The position numbers were made by a program, and so were the translations under genes. Positions 23,034-35,470 of a stretch of 64,000 nt of DNA are shown here, piece by piece; positions within the stretch are counted from its first letter, which is position 1, and every line of letters starts with the position of its first letter. The DNA comes from Sthenelais limicola (Eukaryota; Annelida; Polychaeta; Phyllodocida; Sigalionidae). The stretch is from the NCBI GenBank assembly GCA_942159475.1, contig OW804096.1:106118194-106182193 (forward strand). The letters run 5' to 3'. The notes beneath the pieces were generated by a model that was not told the origin of the DNA, ran no database searches, and saw only the letters and a program-made list of their open reading frames with translations.

Positions 23034-25610
23034 CTGGAAGCAAAATAAAACAGGGTTGGTAATTAATATTAAAATTACCAACAGAAGAAAAACGATTGAA
23101 CAGACTGAAGCCTGGGTAATTGGCCTGTTTTGTGAAGCAGGTCCCATGGTAATGAAAGGTGCGAGCACCAACGCCAACATTTTACGTATGGGTGGAGGCA
23201 TTTGCTCATTAAAACTCATTAATCGATATTCATCAGCCATGAAAGCGTTTGGCACTGGGAAATCCCTGCCGCTGCTCCAATGGGGATGATGGGGGAGGAT
23301 TAGGGTTGGATGCTTTACCTGAGTCAATGTAAACATGAGGAGAGAGGGCACGGAGCTGAGTATGTGGCTGAACACTGGCTGCTGAAGCAATACAAGCAGT
23401 GGGACTGAACAGCAAGGACATGTGTAATTGTTACGTGACCACAAGATGAGTAATGGGTTTCGTGACATCATGTTCTCATGGGGAAAAGCTACATTCAGGT
23501 AGAAACGTCATGTACAAATCACGAGATCGGCAGACCTAACACACAAATTGCACCTAAAAATCAAATTACGCGTCCCTTGGGGAATTCCAAAATTTCCAGG
23601 TAAATGTAAAATCCCGATAGATAATTAATATGGATAATTAATAAGGGTCATGACTGGAGATCCAGTGTGCTTAATCTCACGTATTATATTATATTATATT
23701 ATTTACTTGGTAGCCAGCACCTATTTTGCTATGCAATAGATCATTGCCAATCAAAAAAAATCATTGCCAATCAGTTATAACAAATCAAAACTTGAACCAA
23801 TAGCTTTAAATTTCTTCAGGCATTATGCTAATCAAGAAGCTGGACCTAGGCTGACCACACACTGCTGATTATGATTATCAGCAGAATACACAAGTTTGCC
23901 CCACCTCCGGTCTGCCTGTCAAATATTTGATGTCTGGTATAAATTTGTAAATGAGAGAGGAGAGGAGGCTGCCTACCTGGACGCTGAGCGTGTTAAATAT
24001 CCCACCTAGCGCACCGCCACACCTGGCCAGGTAAAGTGTGCTGGATGATAGGGTTTGGCGTGAGTGCTACCAACGACTGGTTATCCAGTGGGTTTTGGAT
24101 ACCGGGCGCCCATAGGCTATATTTGTGTGTGCATGAAGCATGAGTACATCACGCAGGCTGTGTGCAGTGCAGGAGGTACACCATCCGGCCAGACTGAGTG
24201 TGTGCTGTGTGTATGTGTGTGCGCGCCTCTTCCTCCGAACTCCCCTCTCCCCAGCCTGTCCTACTCTAGCAAGCGTCTCCCCTCCCCTCCCCTATTATAG
24301 ACTTTGCAAATCCTCGACAAGGTGATCGTCAATTAACCAAGTAGGACTATGGATGAATGAAAGCTAATGCACACCCTCTAGGATGAGTACTCCCTTCCAG
24401 AATATGCAATAATGAAAGATGTTGCAAAACGCATAGCACATTTACTGAAGTTGCATTACGATTTTTCATGAAAGTCAGGTATCATTTCAGATTGACAGTT
24501 TATATGCCCAGGGCCTGGTCACATAGGTGTACCTTAGCAGACACAACACACACACCTTGGTCCCGCACACACCGGCAAGTAGGCACATGTCCCATGCATA
24601 GGCCCCTTGTCTCAGACATCTGTCACGTGACCAGCTGACGCCCAAGAAGTCCCCCACCGCCAGGTAGCGCCCTTCATGAAGTGATTGTATACCTGAGGCC
24701 TGGAGTTTACTCTGTCCAATCACCTGGGACATTCACATGTGGGCGGATAAACCAAGCGTAACATTACATGCTCCCAAGTCATCATTTTCCAACGTTAGAC
24801 AAGTTTCCAATGTCGAGTAGAATGTCAAATATAATGTAAATATTATAAACAGTGTGGCAGAAACCGAGGTAAATCTGCAGCATGGTACACATAATTCCAG
24901 GTGGGCTGGAACTGCTGAACATATGTCCAAAGGATGCGGGGACAAAGGACACAGGCAGAGAGAGACGATGAGCATCTTTTGTTCACTCGCATGGTAGAGC
25001 GATCTACAGGGAAGAGTAGCATTAGGTGAGGGAGTGCTGGCTGGAAGAAGGGTTCTTTATGTCCTCAGCCATAATGGTTACACCTGATGATGTCTTCTCA
25101 ATGAAGCACTTGATGCTCTCACACACCTACAGACAACTCCCCCTCCAAATCCACCGCTGAGCCGCGTTAAGTGCTTCAACATATGGCACGGTGACAATAT
25201 TAGAGCTGGGGCTAACTATTATGTAGAGAGGCTAAGAACCCAGGTTCTTTATGATAACAAGATGGAATAAGAGAACTGAATGTAGGAGAGCTTAAACCAA
25301 GTACACCCCATCCCTTCCCCCGAAACATTCCCCATCCATAAGACCCATTAATCCAATAATAACGCTTCAAATAGGAATCAACTTGAAAGATGTTTTTCAT
25401 GTCGATGAACATTTCTTTTGCAATAAGAAAATATTTTCAGAGACAAATCAGATAAATAGAACGGTAAAAGAAAATAAATAAATCCGCAAGATCGTTACAG
25501 AAACTCCCGAATAGTTAATAATGAAACGTATGCTGGATACACTTTAGTAAACGCCCGCTATTGGTAATACTACATAGAGTAATGTATCAAATGGAAACAA
25601 TTCTACTTAC
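23034..25610 (-). other. Intron between exons 6 and 7 (2.6 kb)
   Basis: No exon is recognised. It holds a TATTA pentanucleotide repeat (23682-23703) and a 20-bp-period direct repeat of TCATTGCCAATCA (23741-23773). Pyrimidine-rich, GT-rich DNA around 24120-24300 gives rise to spurious Cys- and Pro-rich frames. Confidence 0.6.
23682..23703 (+). repeat. (TATTA)4 microsatellite
   Basis: Four full pentanucleotide units plus two bases, intronic. Confidence 0.9.
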
Positions 25611-25668
25611 CAACATCTGGGCAGTTGACGAGACTACGTCGTATTTGCACTTTCTCGCCGCACTTACT
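25611..25668 (-). CDS. USP54: USP54-like exon 6: USP domain, residues 182-200
   Basis: This is a small exon of 19 codons plus one base, reading SKCGEKVQIRRSLVNCPDV. It matches vertebrate SNCGERIRIRRVLMNAPQI. The acceptor is TGTTCCAG and the donor GTAAGTAG. Phases are 0 in and 1 out. Cys184 completes the CPSKC finger half started in the preceding exon. The exon is too short to show up as an open frame by length, so it was found by homology and splice signals. Confidence 0.93.
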
Positions 25669-27812
25669 CTGGAACAAGAACAAAAATTCCAATCAATTCA
25701 AAAGCGCGAATTCAATCCATACCAAGGTGTATAAGTTATTTGGTTTTCATGTAATATTGAGCTCTGTAATGCATTTTAGCTGCTTCTAGGTCGAGTGTGC
25801 GACACCTATATAAGGGTACCTGTATTCAGGGCATTTGGATACAAGGGCCATCCATCCCTAAAGGGAGCATTGGCCAATATTGACAAAGCTTGCAATCGGG
25901 TAGAGTCCCCTCCCCCTTCTAATAATAACACTCAGTGATCTGATCAGATGCCAGTCATTTAACTTGTATTTACCCTCAGTTACATCATCTTGCCGCGCCT
26001 ATCATATTTCTGGATGGAGTGCTTTTAAAACCCTCACATTTTCGAGGATTGTGACCCGCTAAGTATAGAGTTAGGGAACGCTTTGTGGACGATGAAATGT
26101 TTTCATTATATTCCTCCCTTCCCTACTGAACGCTGGTCTGTCATCTTGGATGTAGCCGCTCAAAGGAGGCCTGAACGAGCACAAACACGTCCTCTAGTGG
26201 CTTACACGGGATGATATAACGTGGCGCCACCTATAAAGGCTAACCCGTAGCGTCCCCTAGTGTGAGTTTTCCAATTTAATCCTAGACTCACAAGGAGTAC
26301 AAGGACCTCCACACTCAAGTGCAGAGAGAGAGAGAGCGCAAGCCTAATTAAACATAAGCAAACACATTTCTGGGATTTGGCATGTTTTTCTTATACGCAC
26401 AGGTATCATATTATCCGAATTTCAAACATCGGTGCCAGTTAAGAACGGGATGACTCCTAAATGCCTTTTATTTCTCGTTTCATTCCCAACCACTAAAAGG
26501 CTAGTCAGTTAGTGTAGGCTAACTTTACATTTACATGACCCATGTAACAAGAATTGCCTTTGTTTTAAATTTCATGTTCGTCTGAATATCTAAGCACCAT
26601 GTAAGCTATGCCTTGTAGGGTATAAAATGATTGATAGACCAATAAATAACCAATTTATATTTTGATATCTACCTTAGAGGCTTTTTATGAGAGGCATACG
26701 TCTCTTCATACATCACAGGGAAAATCGATCCCACAAGCAGAGTAATTTGCCCAGCAGCTAATTTCTCCTCTGTTCTCAGGTCAGCTCGATCTAAGAAATG
26801 TTTAGGTAATGGGAGACCCTTTCTTCATCAAACACAATGCTCTTGGGCACCAGATAGCATCTGAATTGTAAGTGACCATCAAAGCTAGTTATCAAGTTAA
26901 CCATCTCTCTAAAGCAACTCGCTATTTTTATAATCGGTTTTAAGTTTCTTTCTATTGGAGCCGTAGGCGTGAAATCGGTGAGGCAACTCCCATACACTTG
27001 GCGATAAAGGTAGGGAATTTGCCAGGGAACAATAGACGAGTAACAAAAGAGGTAATAACTCAAGTGCTTTGACATAATTATACAAGTGTCCTTTGTAATT
27101 TGCAAAGCTGTAAAAAAACATTGGCCTTTTAAAACAACCCATCTAGATATCTATATCTGCAATGATGTGATCTACATAGTTTTCAATTAATTTTCAGATT
27201 TTGATCTAGTATGTTTCAGAATATGTTTAAGAATTCCCTCACTATGTTAATATAGTATCGATGGTGCGCTGTATTTCCATTCGAGTAGTATCGTGTAAGG
27301 GACAATGTCGCGCTTTCATAGACCAGACGCAGGAAACCACGATCAATATTCATAGGCAAACAATTCATATGATGAAAGTGAGCCGAACAAACGGGTTCAT
27401 TTAGATATACAGTCTGTCGCCCAACGGCTTTGATAGAATATATTTAATGCATCAGCTCCATTCGTATCTAAGGAAAACAATTGTGAATCTTAGCAGGTAT
27501 ACAGCCGCAGGCTAAGCGAAGTAACTTTTGTTTCGGTACCGTGTTTGCAATCAAGTCTGTTTAAACAATCGTCATAAAAATGTTTGCAGGGTAATAACGA
27601 CCATGAATGAAGATAATGAATATTTTAAACTAGCACTTTGATTTATTGAAGTTTTTTTAACCTAAAAACATAGGCAATATCTTTTCTAACCAAATAGAAG
27701 GTAATGAAATGTTTACCTTTGTATGTTTGGATATTTATGTTAGTCAGTTGTAAGTTCGAAGTACAGACGGGTAACGATTTAGAGGGTCATTTAAATAGCA
27801 TGTTTAACTTAC
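25669..27812 (-). other. Intron between exons 5 and 6 (2.1 kb)
   Basis: I see no exon and no notable repeat beyond a short GA run near 26322-26336. The minus-strand frames at 26791-27142 have no recognisable domain. Confidence 0.6.
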
Positions 27813-27933
27813 CGGGCAAGGCCTTATATCTCCTTCCGCAGCGGCATTCCTTAATAATTGTGCGAAGATATCAGCGATGTTGGGTAACATTTGTGTGTCA
27901 GATTGCTGGGCATAAAAAGCCTTGGCTTGCGAC
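27813..27933 (-). CDS. USP54: USP54-like exon 5: USP domain, residues 141-181
   Basis: One base completes the split Val codon, followed by 40 codons running SQAKAF to EGDIRPCP. This matches the vertebrate segment from NQAICM to GDLRNCP. The acceptor is GTTTGCAG and the donor GTAAGTTA. Phases are 2 in and 0 out. Cys180 at the end pairs with Cys184 in the next exon as the second half of the USP zinc-finger knuckle. Confidence 0.95.
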
Positions 27934-28931
27934 CTGCAAACGAAATACACAATGTTTAGTATCATCGACATTGTTTCTACCTAAAACATGAATATAGCAA
28001 AACTATCACAAACTTCTTGAAGGCGGGCTAAGTAAATAAAGGCCAAATGGTGATGGGGATAAAAGGTGGGGGGATATGAGAAAAAAAACGAACTCTCATA
28101 ATGATAAATGATGAATGAACTGAGGTGGACTTATTAACTCCTGGGCATAAAGAGACATCTAGACGTTTTCATCTGTGAGAGGGAAGTGCAGCAGGTTTGT
28201 GGCTACCTGTATTCACGAACCTTGTCACCTGTCTTAGGGCTGGGTTCACCAGGAGACAACAAGAAGAGACTTCCAAGTAAGCCGTGGGCTATGTCTCAGG
28301 CTATGTTCTTAACAGCCTCCAGGGTGAAAAACACAGACATCCATGAGAGGGTTCTTTTTGGGGACACTTCAACTGCTGGCAAGTGTCCAGAAAGGAGAGA
28401 AATTCTGAAGGTTGAGAGCTTCAATGTCTCAGTTGTTGTTGGCTCTACAGACCATATAAGGAAGATTTTTTTTGTTTCTTGTGGTACATTCTCTTAGGTA
28501 CGAGTAACGAGGCTTTGTTTGACCAACTTTTAGATGAATCTGCCTGACCCTACACGTCTCTATAACTCAGAGGAACGCTGCTTAATCTTTCAAATTTGCC
28601 TGCTAGTGTTAAGTATGGCTCTCTATATTGACAGGGCTAAATCTTTCAGGCAGAAACAGTTTTTTTTAAATGTTGCAAGAAAAGGACCTATTGCAAGAGC
28701 TGTCAATCTTAGGTACGGTATACATTCGTTACAATATACCTGTAACAAAGGCTTTGGAAGGCGATATCCAATCCCGCAAAGCCGAAAAAACTCTCTATAA
28801 AAAGTGTATTTTTAACAGAAAATACTCGGTGGTTTACCACAAAGTAGAAAGCCCCGATTTAATCAATTTGTGCCAGACCGGACAGGGCCAAATAGCCCAG
28901 AGTAAAGCTCCTTTTGTGGTAGATGAAGAGA

Positions 28932-28980
28932 TTGGTCACTTCTGTCTTCTCTAGTTGGTCACTTCTGTCTTCTCTAGTTG
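28932..28980 (+). repeat. Two-unit 23-bp perfect tandem repeat
   Basis: The unit begins TTGGTCACTTCTGTCTTC and is repeated exactly once, so the duplication is recent. It is intronic. Confidence 0.9.
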
Positions 28981-30173
28981 ATTTAAAGTAAGTCACCTGG
29001 AATAAACCTGAACTGACTCTTCCTTCTATAGACAGGGATAAAGGTGCTTTTATACAGGAACCTAGACATGAACAAGTAAACCAGAACTCTCGGGCGATGA
29101 CAGGTCAAGTGGTTATCTCAGTCACATCACCTTTTAAGGCAGTATAAAGAAAGATATAAGTTTCCAGACTACTGGCAGGTTTTTCTCCTGCTCTTAGCCT
29201 AACGTGTTTAGGCGTGCGCTGAAGGCTTGGCAAGAGTAGCTGGATCACATAAAAAGAGACGACCACGCCGTCATGAATAAAAACGCATCCCATTTCCATC
29301 GTCAACAGAGCAAGATACACACCACAATGTAACTGTTTCCTCTTAAAGATTTGTGGATTCGTTGAACATAATGGTCAATAGAAACTTCCGAGTCAACGGC
29401 AGGGTATCATGTATGTTATTATTATATTTTGAAGACAATAGGAGTAACCATTGATATAAAAAATATCACTTAGTCATTCAATTCTGTCAACAATTCACAT
29501 GAATACTGTTATGTAGCAAAACTACGCAGACAGAGAATTATACAAGACCTCAACAGTTTTCTCAGTGGTAAAATCTAAAAGTGGTCAGCACAATTAACAT
29601 TATGTAACCAACCACAACACTCGATCCGCGTGGGGATTGGTACACCAAAAGAAATCACATACAGTCCGATTTTCCCTGAGGCAGTGCTTTCAAGCACAAT
29701 ATATACAAGAAAAGGGGGAAAGGAACACAGCACAATAAGCCATAGAAATAGGTCTGTGCCGAATTTATTAACAACTTGTGTGTACCTTTATGATTTAATG
29801 AGAAACACCGGTAGTCAAAATTGTTGTTAATTCTGGCAGAATTTTGAAATATTTCTGCCAAAGGATGTCAAACGCAAAGGTATGATAAACCCTGCCCTCT
29901 TAACTTTTAACCACAGCCTCATTGGTACTCAACTGGTCACCCCAGGCATGCTGTCTGCTCAATGCCCCACCTGAGTAGCATTGCATAAGCATTTCCCGCA
30001 TCATTATGAGGCTTCCCTAATGAATCGGAACCCATACATTTGGTCGGCTGAGCATTGTAAAAGCCCTTCTATTTTAAAAGGCGGTCCTTCAGAATGCATT
30101 TCTGGGCAGGGTGTTCTGGGTCCGCAGCAAGGTGCGAATCAAAACAAAGTGGGGAAAGATGGTGGCTTCTGTT

Positions 30174-30227
30174 TACTACCGGTAGATTTAAATTTAGGTT
30201 TACCACCGGTAGATTTAAATTTAGGTT
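30174..30227 (+). repeat. Two-unit 27-bp tandem repeat
   Basis: The unit contains ACCGGTAGATTTAAATTT, and the two units differ at one base. The period is a multiple of three, which makes a plus-strand frame look repetitive, but there is no other coding evidence. Confidence 0.9.
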
Positions 30228-30757
30228 GTGTTCCATCCTTTCCTATTCATGGCGAAGCCTAGTTATACCATACAGTCTGATTAATCATTTAATGCCTAAA
30301 CCGGAGGTAAACGGCCTTTAGCTCCAAAACCCAAGGAACGATCCCTAACACCAACGCGTCATTTGCATGCCAAAGCTAATTCTGGAAGCATTTTCTGGTC
30401 GCTCTATTTGATCAATCTATACTTATTAATTAATATTTAATAGTACCAAGCAACCAGTGCCAGCGCTGGGGAGTTCCATGTGTTCATGATTAAACCCCAA
30501 AATCACTGTTATCACTATAATTGATTTATCTATCAGGATCAGAAGTTAAAATAAGTCGTATAATCAGGATATAATTTATAGGAAGAGCAGTTGTCAAATT
30601 CGGAAGAACAAAATGTCTGTTATTGACAATCATTTCAAAGAGTAGGTTCAGATTCATAAGTATTGTTTTAGGCTATAACCATCTTATTAAATTTATAAAT
30701 AGTATCAGCACAAATAGTATTATTGATCATGAGGCAAATGAATTCATCCATACTTAC

Positions 30758-30837
30758 ACTAAGGCACTCGCAGATACATAATGCACCATTTGGTTGAACG
30801 GTAACGGTTCTGTCGTTGCTCCACATTGGCAAACGAT
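30758..30837 (-). CDS. USP54: USP54-like exon 4: USP finger region, residues 115-140
   Basis: The exon has 26 codons plus two bases of a Val codon. It starts IVCQCGATTEPLPF and continues NQMVHYVSASAL, matching the vertebrate segment CGATSDPLPFIQMVHYIS. The acceptor is ATTTCAG. The donor reads GT|GTAAGT, and the phase-2 choice is confirmed because the next exon then stays in frame. The finger cysteines are Cys117 and Cys119, spaced CxC. Human USP53/54, as I recall them, have CxxC at this place, so the loop appears one residue shorter here. Confidence 0.94.
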
Positions 30838-31567
30838 CTGAAATGATAAAAAGAAAACAATGATAAGAAGGGTTTCATCTATTTTGCTACCGCAGAAAAG
30901 CTTCCTTATTTTCAAAAATATATTACATCTGAGATTACATATAGGAGGTTTGAGTACTAGGTTCACTGCTATTGTGTATTAGCATCCTGCATGGGCACGT
31001 TTAATCTGGTGACGATGTTATCGGGGTTCAATAATGCTTGTCCTTGTCAGTAGGTATTTGCAGGTAAATTATACGAGCTTCATAATCGGATATAGCCTCC
31101 GAATACACCCAATATAGGAAGCTGACACCAGAGTGTACTTAGAAAGCACTGGTCAGCGGTCATTCCGCCCCTCCACTTCCCTGTAACCCCCAAGGTCAAT
31201 GCGTATTGTAATGCCAAACCAGGTTCAAGGCTGGACACAATTCTTCCAACTCTGTGCTCACCCAACGACCCGTTCTTAATCCCAGGGAGTCAGGCTCAGA
31301 GAGGGGAAGTTCTGTTGTTATTCATACACATCTTTAATCTGGGATGATGGCTTGAATATTTCGTATTATCTCCTCACGTTGCCGGGATTATGGGTTAGGC
31401 GGCCGACAAACTTGCGGAACCTTTGAGGTTGTGCCCTTATCCCGAACTCCTTTCTTCCCCCAACCTTCCCCTAACACAAAAGGTTATATGCGAAACCTTA
31501 GCCAAGAAGAGATTTTCCAGCTAGGGGACTGATGTAGAATTATGTCTGGACACTGAACCGATGTGAA

Positions 31568-31707
31568 CAGTCAGGTCCAGAGGCCACATTCGTCGATTCC
31601 ACATCCAGCGATAAGCTTAACCACAAGGCTAAGACTAAGGCTAAAAGTGTTAATGACACCTAAAACCTAGCATGTTAGGGTCCAAAACTGCCTTCTGGAC
31701 CTGACTG
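31568..31707. mobile_element. MITE-like element, full copy (140 bp, 4-bp TSD)
   Basis: The terminal inverted repeats are CAGTCAGGTCCAGA and its exact complement. The flanking direct repeat is TGAA (31564-31567 and 31708-31711). The interior is non-coding. The second copy at 58383-58466 shares both ends and most of the interior in opposite orientation and has its own different 4-bp duplication, which confirms both boundaries. The size and lack of coding capacity fit a non-autonomous DNA transposon. A 4-bp duplication is reported for Chapaev-like and Sola elements among others, so the superfamily remains open. Confidence 0.88.
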
Positions 31708-32742
31708 TGAACTAATTCCCATGCTCGTTTAGTTTAACAAGAATGAGAATTAAAATAGAAGCTTACTTCAAGTCAAAAACATCAATTCACAGAATTTATA
31801 ACCACAAATGCTAGCGAGTAACGATTTCTATTTATCTACTATAAACATCATAGTAGACGAATTTTGAAAGGAGGCACGAATAGCAAACACAATAACAGCA
31901 ACTTTTTTGTCGATTTTATGCACTATATTTGTTGCACATGTCCTTTGTTTTCACAAGCGTTTCGCGCTTTTATGGTTTATTGTAAAATGAGCATCGCTCA
32001 TAAGGGTACTCATGTGTTACAGAAGAGAGAAGTTTCCCTCTCCAACACTCTGACACTCTTAGCTCCTTACCCCAGATTGTCAATGCTGTTTGGATAGCCT
32101 GACCTCCTCCTTGTCACTCCACACCCTCCTTATGCCAAACCAATTCCATATGGGCCAACCTATTCCCTTTTCTCTTTTCTTTTATTCCCAAACCGTAAAC
32201 ATTTGTTCCCATTGTCCCATTTTTATTTGTTAATCACACGTGCCTTCAGTCAGAGAAAGCGTGCTTATTGTCTTGGTGATAAAAAACTAAGCCTTGGCAG
32301 TTATGACTCAGGGGGTGTGGGACTTATCTACAATATATATCATATGTACCATCAATCAATACCAAATCTAGCCTCTTTTTTGTCAGTAAACTAAAACATC
32401 AGACAAAAGAATAAATTTGATACCATCTACTATAATTACCATCAACAACTCCCATAACTCCTAGCTTTTTTTAGGCAAAGATTTTTGTTTTTGTTCAACA
32501 TTGGCCACAAGCACGCAGATCCGGTATGTTTTTACAAGGCGACTACATTTACTTTTGTCGAGCCCTGGATTAATATCAAGTGCAGATGACGGTTTTTGCT
32601 CACAATAAGGATAGGCAACCTGTTGATTCAAAGAAAGAAGAGAGAGAAGAGAAGGCAGATAGCGGTCTCCGTGCGCACATTTTTGCACATCTTTGATCAC
32701 CCATTAAAGCCACTCAGAGATGTGACAAAATAAAATGTATAC

Positions 32743-33082
32743 GGTATATCCTAGACTTGCACAAGTCTTAGAATTGTCTTTGTTTAAAAAACGAAAACTA
32801 TCATGTTATGGTCACTACCTGGGGAGTCCTAGACTAGCATCAAGTCCCTCTGCCCTCAATGAGCGCACACACACAGTAAAGGCCTTACTGATGTTTGGGC
32901 GTCACTGATTCCTCAGTCGAGGCCGTAGTGACTCTAACATGAGAATATATTTTTGATAATATTGTGTTTTAAACAAAAACAGAATCAAAGACTTGCACAA
33001 GTCTAGGGGAGTCCCAAACCTGCAGTATAGGGCCCTACAAACAACACCAGTCTTAGGGACGAGGGCTAGTCTAGGTATAGCC
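32743..33082. mobile_element. Nested fold-back element
   Basis: Imperfect inverted arms at 32750-32819 and 32925-33007 carry the same 16-base near-palindrome AGACTTGCACAAGTCT (32753-32768 and 32989-33004) and a TAACATGA/TCATGTTA block. An outer pair, GGTATATCCTAGACT at 32743 and AGTCTAGGTATAGCC ending at 33082, is also inverted. Together they suggest an element of about 340 bp, perhaps a composite of two insertions. No target duplication is seen and it is non-coding. Confidence 0.6.
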
Positions 33083-33766
33083 ACAGTTTTGTTGTGATTA
33101 ACAAAGGAACGGGGGATTTAATAGGGTCCAGAGGGACATAATAGCCGCATAATAGCCAATTAGTAACCGATGGGTGATAATGGATTAATTGTGGTTAATT
33201 ACACCCTGATCAATCTGCTTCTCCCCACCTTAGAAGAAATATTACTCTGAAGTCCCCATTAAGTTGACTTAGACAATAGGTAGCCTAGGACACCCTAGGG
33301 ATCTCTATTTTTAAGACAGCAGTGCATATTTAACGCCTTTGTTAAGGCTCTTTTTAGGCTCTATTCAGGTATGGTAGAAATCAGCCACTAAAGAACAAAG
33401 GCCAGTGATGTGCAACATTACCCACTATTCTTAATGAAGATATACATTAGGCCAAACAGGGGTGGGTGCGTGCATAATATATGATTAACGTCAGAAGGAG
33501 GAGACCGTATGGTGATTTCATTATCCCATGTGTTAAATTGCGTGTTATGATGCATTTAAGTAAATCCTCACAGAACGGTGTGTCAGAATCGAAGCAGAGT
33601 GATTGATCAATCAACCAATAGGAAATAAAGCTAATCCAAGATGAAAGTACTGGGCTCACAAATTGTAGCACCTGAGGACTTGTGAAGTCGTAAACCGTGA
33701 GTAGAAGCTTCTCCCAATATGCATGTATACATGTATAATATAATCTAAATAAAACTCCTAACTTAC

Positions 33767-33880
33767 CTGTTCAACGATATTCATAGCAAACTTGACATGA
33801 GGGATGCAGTGTCTGGCTTGGCATTTGTCTTCCACTTCGGTATTAGCAATATGGAAATGGATGCGTGTGAGGATGTTTTC
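33767..33880 (-). CDS. USP54: USP54-like exon 3: USP domain, residues 77-114
   Basis: The 38 codons begin [12 protein letters not shown] and end KFAMNIVEQ. They correspond to the vertebrate USP54 segment ENLLMRIHFHIA through FAMTLFEQ. The acceptor is TATTTCAG and the donor GTAAGT. Phases are 0 in and 0 out. It holds Cys96 and Cys101, at the positions of CTAQHC in the vertebrate protein. It joins directly to the finger-region exon at 30758-30837. Confidence 0.96.
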
Positions 33881-35444
33881 CTGAAATAAACAAAAGGACA
33901 TCTGCTTGATAAATCTATCAAATAGTTTTGATCAAAATCCAATATATAATCGATATAGAGGTTCAGAATAAATTGGAATATTGAATTCTAACGGCATTCT
34001 AAGAATGGATTCTATTCAGATCCAATTTTATGTTGTCCTTTCTGACACCAAAGTACAAACAGACCTTTAGGTTAAAAGATAAAAACAGTTGTACTAGTAA
34101 CAGATACATAAAAAGATATCGCATGAAATGTGATATTTCTATCGCAAATGCTTAGAACCACCATTGAAAAGCTCTTGAGGTTTTTTTCTCACAACGACGA
34201 TAAAGTAGTCTTTCAACAGTAACCAACTGCATTACCAAATGATACTCTAAACACTAGAGGACAAAGTTATCCGTGGTTCAAATATAGGAAGCAATTTCTC
34301 AAGATCATGTTACAATTGTCATGTTTAACATCGCCTGAAAAAATACTACTGTGATAAAAATGATTCAAATAGAGAGATGCCAATGCCTAGCGTTGCTCGG
34401 AGAATTGGGTGACATTATCAAAAGGACGTGAGAAGGTCCATAGGTATAGTGTATACACAGGAGGCAGGAAACAGCTTATCAAAATTTACGTGTATATTTA
34501 TTTATAGTTCTGAGACCGTTTATCAAACAAGACCTCCCAGACAGATGGAACTGGGACATTTTGATAAGCCCCGTCATTCAGCAAATCTAGACAGACAAGC
34601 AATGCTTTCAGAGAAGCACCTCGGGGATCAAGCAGTGACAGTTAATGCCCGAACAAAGTTTAATATACTGATCACCCGAGACTGCTATGAACAGGGTAAA
34701 TTGCTTAAATAATCTAAAGAGAAAGACTTAGCCTCAAAGCGCATTGAACGCATTTGTGCTATCTTCCGAATCCAACTCACAATTCTTATTCATCTGCACA
34801 CAGCCATATACTTAATGGGAAAAAAGACAGTCAGTAACTAAATAAGGCACTTTATGGGGGAGTATCGGTGATATATTTCATTTAAGCGTGCACATAGATC
34901 TGCAAATGAAATGCACCTGGCTGGCAAAATGAAATTTATTCGAGCAATAAACATGATCGCACCTCGAGGACACGTCCACAAAAGGGACTTTTTGCCTGGA
35001 GATAGAAAGGATCTCGATTGATCGTTTCGATAATTTTTTTTTTATCAAATTACAAGAAAATGGTTGTTTTTCCCAAGGTGTTGTAAATATCACATTTACT
35101 CTTGTTCCATGTAGCACAACGTAATTACACACTTAAAGTCCCCACAAAAAAGACAGGATTTATTAGGGCTTTTTTGTTTAAATAAAAAAAAAGGAAGTGC
35201 ACACACTTCCTAATGCATCTAGCTCAATGCTCGACAAAGCTTTCCCCAAACTATGAAGCACGGATATATTCTATAATATCCTGGAAAATTAATACCTTCC
35301 ATTTATGGTCATGAGAGTGGTTACTCACAGGTGAGGTACATCAATGACAATAGGTATGACTAAGGAGGCAAACTTAAGATATCATTCTCTTAAGATTTTG
35401 ATGCCTTTATAAATCCACCTGTTTCTGTTTGCATTTGATCCCAT

Positions 35445-35470
35445 CAACGAGAGTAAATTCATACTCGTTG
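35445..35470. repeat. CAACGAG-ended palindromic insertion, copy 3 (26 bp)
   Basis: The ends are CAACGAG/CTCGTTG around a 12-base centre that is only weakly palindromic. The direct repeat ATCCCAT flanks it exactly at 35438-35444 and 35471-35477. Confidence 0.8.

Larger units (their letters stand above)
27934..30757 (-). other. Intron between exons 4 and 5 (2.8 kb)
   Basis: No coding exon is recognised. It holds two short tandem duplications (28932-28980 and 30174-30227). The open frames on the plus strand around 28186-28954 and 29981-30321 have no recognisable domain, and the second is inflated by the 27-bp repeat. Confidence 0.65.
30838..33766 (-). other. Intron between exons 3 and 4 (2.9 kb), rich in inverted repeats
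   Basis: No coding exon is seen. This short intron holds the full-length 140-bp MITE copy (31568-31707) and the nested fold-back element (32743-33082), so at least 480 of its 2,929 bases come from mobile-element-like sequence. Confidence 0.7.

Noticed and set aside
22705..23289. A 194-codon open frame on the plus strand
   Set aside because: It overlaps the certain minus-strand exon 22939-23033 and shows no family features, so it is treated as an antisense shadow plus chance.
28186..28954. Overlapping plus-strand frames of 88-103 codons, considered as a degraded retroelement
   Set aside because: No reverse transcriptase, integrase, nuclease or zinc-knuckle motif is seen, and the C-terminal end is created by the 23-bp tandem repeat.
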